A DNA stretch of 13,565 nt from CAZCPB01 sp964540295 (GTDB lineage: Bacteria; Planctomycetota; Phycisphaerae; Phycisphaerales; UBA1924). The position numbers and the translations under genes are program-made. The notes under the pieces are model-generated. The model did no database searches and was not told the origin of the DNA. It worked only from the letters and a program-made list of their open reading frames with translations. This document shows, piece after piece, positions 1 to 7,574 of this stretch. Position 1 is the stretch's first letter. Each line of letters starts with the position of its first letter. Location: positions 1 to 13,565 of the forward strand of contig CAZIMT010000090.1 in NCBI GenBank assembly GCA_964540295.1, given 5' to 3'.

Positions 1-287
1 ATGGCTTCCGCAACAAAATCTCTGTCTGCCCACCATCAACACACTTCGGTGTAATCTCCACCACATCAAACGCGAACGACCAGCAGCGGTGGACGCCGTC
101 GGTGTTCCAGAACGCTTGCGTGGCGGCACGACGCAGTAGACAAGGTCACGACGGCCAACATTTTTAACGAGATCGTGACGCGCACGTGGACGGCGTTGAA
201 GCCGTGCGTATCGCCGCCGCGTTGATGCGAGGCGAAGCCGATGCCTGACTCGTGCTCAACCGGTGCAAAACCTATACTCGCGCGAGC
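1..287 (-). pseudogene. Possible frameshifted coding remnant at window edge
   Basis: No intact ORF fills this stretch, but two minus-strand segments read like planctomycete protein with strong G/C third positions. The first, about 287 down to 165, lies in the same frame as the upstream DinB-like gene just after its stop; it contains the peptides FAPVEHESGIGFASHQ and RGGDTHGFNAVHVRVTI. The second, about 140 down to 2, is shifted by one base and reads AFWNTDGVHRCWSFAFDVVEI before running off the window. In the second frame a TGA lies upstream, so the two parts cannot be one intact ORF. I recognise no family. It may be a decayed gene or the end of one continuing left. A sequencing or assembly indel would give the same picture. 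No start codon is evident. Confidence 0.35.
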
Positions 288-755
288 TTAGCTCACCATC
301 GCTCGCTTCTTCTCGATGAACCGCAGGTGATGTTCTAGGTGATCGATGTACGTCACCACCAGATCTCCTAACGTGCGCTTGCCAGTGAGATTGTGAACGC
401 CGTAGCGATCAAACGCCGCCATCGGCAGCGGCCGGAGCACCGCGGCCGTGAACTCGCGGTGCTTCTCGAACAAATCGCACGCCAGCCGCACGCTCAGCTC
501 GGGGTGGTAGAGCTTGCTGACATACGCCGACTCGTCGTAGTTCATAAGCAGCGGCACGTCCATCGCGGCTACTCGCTTCATCCGGTCGCCCGCGACAAGG
601 TCGCTGTCCAGCGTGTGAACCACGATCTGCCGGATCGACCAAGTGCCCGGGATCGGGAACGCATCGAGCTGCGCGTCGCTCAGCCCCTGGACCGACTTCC
701 AAAGCTTCACCGCCCCGGCCGCGAACTTTTCAACGTTGTCGTGGTGCTTGCACAT
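288..755 (-). CDS. DinB-like (DinB_2 superfamily) protein
   Basis: This 155-residue protein fits the DinB/DfsB-like four-helix-bundle family, whose members often bind a metal through three histidines and include thiol-dependent transferases. The family signature is visible: G-T-W-S-I-R-Q-I-V-V-H at residues 37-47, with His47 as the likely first ligand, and D-H-L-E-H-H at 138-143, where His139 and His142 or His143 would supply the others. The length is normal for the family. There is no signal peptide, so it should be cytoplasmic. The ATG at 755 starts at the natural N-terminus; no strong ribosome-binding site is seen. It stands alone, with no partner gene that would name a substrate. The exact reaction cannot be inferred. 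The family call is fairly safe, the catalytic role is not. Confidence 0.8.
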   Translation of the reverse strand: MCKHHDNVEKFAAGAVKLWKSVQGLSDAQLDAFPIPGTWSIRQIVVHTLDSDLVAGDRMKRVAAMDVPLLMNYDESAYVSKLYHPELSVRLACDLFEKHREFTAAVLRPLPMAAFDRYGVHNLTGKRTLGDLVVTYIDHLEHHLRFIEKKRAMVS

Positions 756-786
756 GCCGGATCATACGGCCTGAACACGCGTTGAA

Positions 787-870
787 TGTCCCCTGCTTTG
801 GTGGGACAGATTTCCAAGCTGTCTTCTTCTTTGGCGGGACAGATTTCCAAGTTATCTTTCCAAAGATAAC
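787..870. repeat. Direct repeat with nested hairpins
   Basis: A 23-bp sequence, CTTTGGYGGGACAGATTTCC followed by AAG, occurs at 796-818 and again at 829-851 with one T/C difference and a 33-bp period. Dyads surround it: TGTCCC (787-792) with GGGACA (803-808), GACAG (805-809) with CTGTC (819-823), and a perfect 9-bp palindrome GTTATCTTT (851-859) / AAAGATAAC (862-870). It lies downstream of the minus-strand PEP-CTERM-like gene and upstream of the DinB-like gene. I see no U-tract typical of a terminator. The compact arrangement is like a REP/MITE-type dispersed repeat, but copies elsewhere in the genome cannot be checked here. Confidence 0.6.
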
Positions 871-926
871 CGCAAGGCCTTCAGGTTTCTTCTGAGCAGC
901 TTGAGAACTAGCTTCACAAAATCATC

Positions 927-1652
927 TCACCGCTTGCGCCGCCCGAGAAGCAACACCCCGCCGAGCCCCGCGAGCCCCATCGCTCCTGGCGCGGGCACGA
1001 CCTTGTACGAGACCTGCACGTTGTCCATCCCCCACGACTCGTCGGTGATCCCCTGCAAGGCCGTGCCGCGGAACTCGAGCTTGATCGGCGCGTTGTCGAG
1101 CACCGTGAAATCGATAGCAACCTTGCGATAGATCGAATCGTTGTAGCGGCCGTCGAACCCGAGCTGGGTCGGCCCGACATCGGCTCGGCGGTACGACTGC
1201 GTCGTGCCCACGTTCGAGAACGTCTCGTTGAACTTCTCGACCGTGTTGGCGTTGACGATGAACCGGTCCGGGCCGTGGACCGGGTCGAGCCCGTCCCATG
1301 AATCGAGGATAAGGAGATCGAGCGTGAGCGTGAAGAGGTTGAAATCTCCGCCGCCGTTGGTGCTATCACCGCTCTTGGGGGGTGGCGGGACGCTCGAGAG
1401 CGAAAGAACGATAGTCTGGTTCGTATACCGGCCGTTGAACCACGAGAAGGTCTGCTCGGCCTCGCGGTTGAGCGTGCTATTGCTCGACCATTGCGTCTTG
1501 AGGTATGAGCTTTGGAAGTCGTCGCTGAAAAGGATTCCTGCCTGAGCCGCGATCGGACCGAGCTGCGAGAGGCCTTCAGTCCCGAGCCCCGACCGAGCGG
1601 CCAGAGCGAGCCCGAGCGTGGAAACAGCGATCGCCAGTGACTTGTTCGACAT
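927..1652 (-). CDS. PEP-CTERM-like exported protein
   Basis: This 241-residue protein begins with a Sec-type signal peptide (basic Lys4, then a hydrophobic segment to about residue 19). It ends with a tripartite sorting tail: V-P-A-P-G-A at about 218-223, a glycine- and leucine-rich hydrophobic helix, and the basic end G-R-R-K-R. That is the architecture of PEP-CTERM proteins, which exosortase/archaeosortase-type enzymes process at the inner membrane, here with PAP in place of PEP. The middle looks beta-rich. E-S-W-G-M-D-N-V-Q-V, shortly before the tail, is the closing strand common in jelly-roll domains of such proteins. The start at 1652 is supported by AGAGG seven bases upstream. No exosortase gene is in the window. 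Ligand and function are unknown; a structural or matrix role at the cell surface is inference. Confidence 0.8.
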   Translation of the reverse strand: MSNKSLAIAVSTLGLALAARSGLGTEGLSQLGPIAAQAGILFSDDFQSSYLKTQWSSNSTLNREAEQTFSWFNGRYTNQTIVLSLSSVPPPPKSGDSTNGGGDFNLFTLTLDLLILDSWDGLDPVHGPDRFIVNANTVEKFNETFSNVGTTQSYRRADVGPTQLGFDGRYNDSIYRKVAIDFTVLDNAPIKLEFRGTALQGITDESWGMDNVQVSYKVVPAPGAMGLAGLGGVLLLGRRKR

Positions 1653-2135
1653 GGTTCATCCTCTCTCGTGTTGTGTTCACGGCACCGTTCGCGGCCCGTG
1701 CGGCGAGCCCCTGCCAAGGGCCTTGCCGTCTGTCGGTACTCAACCATGCCACGAGATAAGGCCTGCAGCCACTCTTCACAGGCCTCTACACACGATTGAG
1801 CGTCGGGCACAACACCAGCACCGACCCGGCGAACTGGAGAAGTGCTCTGGGCAAGCTGTAAGGCCTGCGGCGACCAGCAGCGCACGACAGCCCGTTCCGC
1901 CCTCATCGCGCCTACTATCCACGTCACATTCGGATCTGGATCGGGAGTTCGGCCAATGCACGGGTCGAGCCCGAACGGACCGAGAACCTTGTTGATCCGA
2001 ACGCGGGAAGGCTCGCGAATCTCGACCGAGCCATTTTCCACAGGCCCGACGTCATCGCCCCGGTCTGAAGATCGACCCTCCTGAACCAAGACCTGATCGA
2101 AGCCCCGTTCGAAGACCCGTTCCCCGAGACTATTT
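1653..2135. other. Gene-poor divergent intergenic region
   Basis: This 483-base stretch lies between the minus-strand PEP-CTERM-like gene and plus-strand typA, so it should hold both promoters. I cannot place either with confidence. A minus-strand frame stays open from inside the typA start down through the region, but it shows no family motif, no ribosome-binding site and mixed third-position bases. The 10-mer TAAGGCCTGC occurs twice (1757-1766 and 1859-1868), with another AGGCCT at 1790-1795. Confidence 0.5.
1660..1664 (-). promoter_or_regulatory. Ribosome-binding site of PEP-CTERM-like gene
   Basis: On the minus strand this reads AGAGG, followed by seven bases and the ATG at 1652. It supports that start over an overlapping upstream ATG in another frame. 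Confidence 0.6.
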
Positions 2136-4043
<1,908 letters not shown>

Positions 4044-4466
4044 GCAAGAAGACGAGATAATAAAGATTAGTGCCCTCGCGTTCAGACGGGGTAGTTTATC
4101 GCTTGTTGAAGGCGCGGCTCTGAGACAACTATCACGGCGTGGGGCAAGCTCGCATGCTCGGCGCAGGCATCGTCATTTCACGCTTGCCAACCCATGCCCG
4201 CTCAAGGTAGGGTGGCACTGACATCCTCAGGCGGTATTAGTTTGTCTCATCGTGCCGCTGAGGTCGCGGGCGTTTATTCCCAAACTTCTGAACGCGTCGA
4301 AGCGACCTCGGCGTGCCTTTGATTTGGCTTGGGCGGGTTGAGTCACAGGAACGCCTAACCGCTGAAGGCATACGGCACTCTTCGAATGTTTTGTCTCAAC
4401 CGCGCAGCGACTTCGGTCACGCATGATCACGGGCAGGGTCGGAACCCCCGCCTCACCGGCCGTTCT
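4044..4466. other. Gene-poor intergenic region between convergent genes
   Basis: This 423-base stretch lies between the ends of plus-strand typA and the minus-strand response regulator. It contains only short ORFs without family motifs or ribosome-binding sites, no tRNA-like fold I can see, and no clear intrinsic terminator. The octamer TTGTCTCA occurs three times: at 4242-4249 and 4391-4398 on the plus strand, and as TGAGACAA at 4121-4128. A small dyad GGGT (4436-4439) / ACCC (4444-4447) lies shortly after the response regulator's stop and could weakly aid termination. Confidence 0.5.
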
Positions 4467-5018
4467 CTACCCCCGCTTCTGCCCGCTCACCGCCTTCAAC
4501 TCTCTCATCGCCTTGCTCAACTGCTCGCGCACCAGGCTTAGCTTGATCAGCGTCCGGGCCCGGGTGAGCAGTTCTAACTTGTTCACCGGCTTGGTCAGAA
4601 AATCATCTGCGCCCGACTCCACGGCCCGCTCGACATCCCCCACCTCGTTCAAGGCCGTCACCATCACGATCGGGATATCGCGCGTTTCGGGGTCCTTCTT
4701 CAGTTTCGCGCACACTTGGAACCCGCTCATCCGCGGCATCATCACGTCTAGCAAGATCAGGTTGGGGCGGTTTGCCCGCACGGCCGCCAACGCTTCCAGC
4801 CCGTCCCGGGCTGTCTCGATCCGGCCTGGCAGCTCCTCCAGGTACGCGTGCAGCAGCTCCAGATTCTGTTCGTTGTCGTCCACCAGCAGCACGCAACTCG
4901 ACGCCAAGTCCGCGTCTGGGTTCATGGCCTGATTCACGGCCGGGTTGGCCGCGGGGTTGGCCGCGAGGTTGGAAAGAGGCGTGGTCGGGTTGAGGGCCGA
5001 TTGGCCGGTGTTGTTCAT
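4467..5018 (-). CDS. Stand-alone receiver-domain response regulator
   Basis: This 183-residue protein carries one CheY-like receiver domain at about 42-160 and no output domain. The acidic pair is Asp47-Asp48 (L-L-V-D-D-N), the phospho-acceptor is Asp91 (L-L-D-V-M-M-P-R-M-S-G), the switch threonine is Thr121, and the conserved Lys143-Pro144 sits in F-L-T-K-P-V-N. The domain resembles the receiver of PleD and RpfG-type regulators. The first 41 residues are a low-complexity Asn/Pro/Ala segment with NPAANPAVN-like repeats, and the last 25 residues look like a short helical tail. No sensor kinase lies nearby, so its partner is elsewhere. It probably signals by protein-protein contact or as a phosphorelay intermediate. 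The start at 5018 follows a GAGGA four bases away. A tandem 10-bp repeat upstream may control it. Confidence 0.93.
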   Translation of the reverse strand: MNNTGQSALNPTTPLSNLAANPAANPAVNQAMNPDADLASSCVLLVDDNEQNLELLHAYLEELPGRIETARDGLEALAAVRANRPNLILLDVMMPRMSGFQVCAKLKKDPETRDIPIVMVTALNEVGDVERAVESGADDFLTKPVNKLELLTRARTLIKLSLVREQLSKAMRELKAVSGQKRG

Positions 5019-5022
5019 GCGA

Positions 5023-5027
5023 TCCTC
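5023..5027 (-). promoter_or_regulatory. Ribosome-binding site of response regulator
   Basis: On the minus strand this reads GAGGA, four bases before the ATG at 5018, and fixes that start. Confidence 0.55.
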
Positions 5028-5050
5028 ATGCGCTCAGCCGGGGCAGCGGC

Positions 5051-5090
5051 GCGTTCAGGTACGTTCAAGTACGTACAGGTGGGTCCAAGT
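5051..5090 (-). repeat. Tandem 10-bp operator-like repeat
   Basis: Four consecutive 10-bp units on the plus strand read gcgTTCAGGT, acgTTCAAGT, acgTACAGGT and gggTCCAAGT. On the gene strand the shared core is roughly ACYTGNAC. The array lies 33 to 72 bases upstream of the response regulator's start codon, where promoters and activator or repressor sites are expected. A 10-bp period puts every unit on the same face of the helix. The sequence is seen; binding by a regulator is inference. Confidence 0.55.
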
Positions 5091-5211
5091 CCAGAAACGG
5101 TCGGTCGTCGAGCTTGTTTCGCCGAGAACTCGACCGCCACCGGTGCAGTGTACGCGAGAACGACCGACGCGACGCCGGAGCGATGGACTTGGAGCAGGTG
5201 CTGGGCTACAA

Positions 5212-5225
5212 ATGACTTACGTCAT
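5212..5225. promoter_or_regulatory. Short dyad, possible operator
   Basis: ATGAC (5212-5216), four bases, then GTCAT (5221-5225) form a perfect short inverted repeat about 90 bases upstream of the hypothetical gene's start. It could bind a dimeric regulator. Chance occurrence is possible. Confidence 0.25.
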
Positions 5226-5303
5226 GCGTTGGGGGAGATAGATCGATGCGTTCTCGGGCGTCGCCTCGCGCCGCCCAGACAGTTTGGTGGTCCATCTCGC
5301 TAC

Positions 5304-5307
5304 GGAG
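5304..5307 (+). promoter_or_regulatory. Ribosome-binding site deciding the 5317 start
   Basis: GGAG lies nine bases before ATG 5317. It favours that start over the in-frame TTG at 5284. Confidence 0.5.
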
Positions 5308-5316
5308 CCCTCGGCC

Positions 5317-5778
5317 ATGTCCAGCGCCACTCTCAAACCTCGCTCCGCTTGGAACGACCGTTTCCGCACGCCCACGCTCGACGACCTCCTCGAACCTTTC
5401 AACCGCCAGCTCACCGGCCTGATTGATGCGACCCGCGAGCAGCTCGTCGAGTTTCCCGACGTCTCTGAAGAGCTCTCCTGGCAAGGGATCCCGTGGCGCT
5501 GGACGCTGGTTTATCGCTGGAAGAGCGAACCAGACCGCGCTTGGGCCTATGTCGTCCTCGACCCCGAGCGCCTTCGCCTCGCGCTCCCGATGACCACCGA
5601 GCTCATCGCCAAACTGCCCGCCAAGAAACTCTCAAGAACAACTCGCGACGGCATCGTGCAGGCTAGCGAGGTGGCGGGCGTGCACTGGGCTCAGTGGGAG
5701 CTGGTCAACAAGCCGCAGCTCGAGGAGCTGATGAGCATCGCCCGCACCAAGCACGAACTGCTGGTGGCGAGCCTGTGA
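5317..5778 (+). CDS. Conserved hypothetical protein, perhaps YdhG/DUF1801-like
   Basis: This encodes 153 residues with no signal peptide or membrane segment, so it is probably cytoplasmic. The pattern is a helical N-terminus; then E-E-L-S-W-Q-G-I-P-W-R-W-T-L-V-Y at 51-66; a strand pair around W-A-Y-V-V-L-D-P at 76-83; L-A-L-P-M at 88-92; and a helical C-terminus. This loosely recalls the YdhG/YjbR-like DUF1801 group, but I am not certain of the family and assign no reaction. I chose ATG 5317 because GGAG at 5304-5307 sits nine bases before it. The frame is also open from a TTG at 5284, which lacks such a site. The protein is tryptophan-rich (seven Trp). Coding quality is good, function unknown. 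Confidence 0.72.
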   Translation: MSSATLKPRSAWNDRFRTPTLDDLLEPFNRQLTGLIDATREQLVEFPDVSEELSWQGIPWRWTLVYRWKSEPDRAWAYVVLDPERLRLALPMTTELIAKLPAKKLSRTTRDGIVQASEVAGVHWAQWELVNKPQLEELMSIARTKHELLVASL

Positions 5779-5852
5779 TAGGGAGCGGGCCCGAAGCGCA
5801 TGCGAGCACCGAACAACAACCCTCGGCACGCGTTTCCGATCTCTTCTTCGCG

Positions 5853-5888
5853 CTCGGATGCGGACCATGTTCAGGCTGCCGCTCCGAG
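5853..5888. other. Bulged hairpin after the hypothetical gene
   Basis: CTCGGA-T-GCGG (5853-5863) pairs with CCGC-TCCGAG (5879-5888), giving ten base pairs with one bulged T and a 15-base loop. It lies about 75 bases after the stop of the 5317 gene. There is no following T-run, so it is a weak terminator candidate at best. Confidence 0.3.
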
Positions 5889-6006
5889 GCTCGTCCGAGA
5901 TCGCGGCGAGATGATTTCAGATTGCGTCGGGATTGCAGGTCTACACCACCGATCGCCGATGACTGAGCACGCGCCGATCTTCGCGTACGGCACAACTCTA
6001 TCTCAC

Positions 6007-6013
6007 GAGGAAG
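6007..6013 (+). promoter_or_regulatory. Ribosome-binding site of dacB-like gene
   Basis: GAGGAAG ends seven bases before ATG 6021 and supports that start. Confidence 0.6.
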
Positions 6014-6020
6014 CGCAGGG

Positions 6021-7571
6021 ATGATCCACAATCGGTCAATTCGCGAGGCCTGCGGTGACGCCGCGGTTTGGGCCGCGTGCTCGGTGATCCTCACCCTCGC
6101 CCCCCTTGCCAACGCTCAACCGCTCAACGCTGAGGTCCAGCGTCTCATCAACAACGCCAAGCTGGGCGAGAACGCCAAGATCGGCGTGTACGCCATCGAC
6201 TCGGCCAGCAAGAACGTGCTGGTCTCCATCCGCGCTGGCGAGACCTACACCCCCGCGTCCAACCAAAAACTTCTCACCAGCGGGGCCGCCCTGCTGGTCC
6301 TGGGCCCCGACTTCCAGTTCTCCACCGAGCTCATCCGCGACGGCGAAACCTTGTTCATCAAAGGCTCGGGCGACCCTGCCCTAGCTGACCCCGACGTGCT
6401 CTCGACCATGGAACCCAAGCTGACCGTAGACGACGTGCTCGACGTGCTCACCAAGGCGGTGCCCAAGGCGGGAATGGACCGCGTCAAGGAAATCGTCATC
6501 GACGACCGCGCGTTTGACCGCGACTATGTCCACCCTTCCTGGCCCACCAAACAACTGGGCGACTGGTACTGCGCCGAGGTCGGCGGCCTGAACTTTCACA
6601 CCAACGTCCTCTCAGTCTACCCGCGCCCTTCTCCAGATGGCTTGGGCAACCGCCCCACCATCACCATCCAGCCCTTCGCCGCGTGGTTGAGCGTTGAGAA
6701 CCTCGCCAAAACCGTCGGCGACGGCAAGAACGCCGTCTCGCTCAACCGTGTCAACAACCAGAACCAGTTTCGCATGCGCGGCGAAGTGCGCACACCCATG
6801 ACCGTGGCCGTCGAGACCACCGTCCACGAGAACGGGCTCTTTTTCGGGCAGATCCTCGCCGACCGCCTGCAGAAATCCGGCGTCCCCGTCGGCGGCGAGA
6901 TCGACGCGAGCAAGGGCCCCAGCCCGGCCGTTCGATTGATCGGCGCGGACGAGCCTTACAACGCCCAGCGGACGGTCGCGAAGGTTACCACGCCGCTCTC
7001 TGACGTACTCCGCCGCTGCAACCGCGATTCGCACAATCTTTACGCCGAAGCGCTCATCAAGGCTGTCGGGCACCAGACCACCGGCGAGAGCGGGTCGTGG
7101 ACCAACGGCTCGGCCGTGATCCGCATGATGATCAGCCAGAAGGTCAGCCCTGACGCCTCGGCCCACACGGTGATCGCCGACGGATCGGGGATGAGCCGCA
7201 ACAACAAGGTCGCGCCGTCCACGCTGGCTGGCTGGTTGGACATGCTGGCCCGCGAATCACCAGCAATCCGCGACGCCTTCACCGATTCGCTGGCGGTCCC
7301 CGGGCAGGGCACGCTCAAGGAACGCTTTCAGTCGTCGAAACTCAAGAACGAGGTCCGCGGCAAGAGCGGGTACATCAAGGGCGTGCGCACGCTGTCGGGG
7401 TATCTCATCGACCCGAACACGGGCCGCCGGATCTCGTGGAGTGTGATGGTCAACACGCCCAACGACGAGTTCGGCGCTCAGTCCAAGCGGCTGCACGAGG
7501 ACGTCGTCGCGTCGCTGGACCGCTGGCTCGCGCGGCAGACGCCCAGCGTGCAGCCAGCGCTGGGCGGGTGA
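6021..7571 (+). CDS. dacB: D-alanyl-D-alanine carboxypeptidase/endopeptidase (PBP4, peptidase S13)
   Basis: This 516-residue protein is a class C low-molecular-weight penicillin-binding protein. The family trims the terminal D-Ala of peptidoglycan stem peptides and cleaves D-Ala-mDAP cross-links in the periplasm. The three active-site motifs are visible: S-N-Q-K at 80-83 (nucleophile Ser80), S-H-N at 337-339 and K-S-G at 448-450. D-G-S-G-M-S-R-N-N at 387-395 is another S13 signature. The N-terminus has a hydrophobic signal segment (about 14-30) with a likely cut after A-N-A at 32. The extra domains typical of PBP4 fit between the first and second motifs. Length is close to the family norm. 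Its stop is three bases from that of the convergent M28 peptidase gene. It implies a peptidoglycan wall in this planctomycete. Confidence 0.95.
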   Translation: MIHNRSIREACGDAAVWAACSVILTLAPLANAQPLNAEVQRLINNAKLGENAKIGVYAIDSASKNVLVSIRAGETYTPASNQKLLTSGAALLVLGPDFQFSTELIRDGETLFIKGSGDPALADPDVLSTMEPKLTVDDVLDVLTKAVPKAGMDRVKEIVIDDRAFDRDYVHPSWPTKQLGDWYCAEVGGLNFHTNVLSVYPRPSPDGLGNRPTITIQPFAAWLSVENLAKTVGDGKNAVSLNRVNNQNQFRMRGEVRTPMTVAVETTVHENGLFFGQILADRLQKSGVPVGGEIDASKGPSPAVRLIGADEPYNAQRTVAKVTTPLSDVLRRCNRDSHNLYAEALIKAVGHQTTGESGSWTNGSAVIRMMISQKVSPDASAHTVIADGSGMSRNNKVAPSTLAGWLDMLARESPAIRDAFTDSLAVPGQGTLKERFQSSKLKNEVRGKSGYIKGVRTLSGYLIDPNTGRRISWSVMVNTPNDEFGAQSKRLHEDVVASLDRWLARQTPSVQPALGG

Positions 7572-7574
7572 TTC

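Larger units (their letters stand above)
5019..5316. promoter_or_regulatory. Divergent regulatory region
   Basis: This stretch separates the minus-strand response regulator from the plus-strand hypothetical gene and should carry both promoters. It contains a four-unit tandem repeat at 5051-5090 and a dyad at 5212-5225. I cannot name sigma-factor boxes with confidence. Confidence 0.45.

Noticed and set aside
4044..4466. Possible tRNA or small RNA after typA
   Set aside because: No cloverleaf arms, T-loop consensus or strong terminator could be found.
4848..5426. 192-residue plus-strand ORF over the response regulator promoter
   Set aside because: It covers the regulator's 5' end and regulatory repeats, is arginine-rich, and has no ribosome-binding site or family.
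5705..6112. 135-residue minus-strand ORF in the 5779-6020 intergenic region
   Set aside because: It overlaps two real genes, has shadow composition and no motif.
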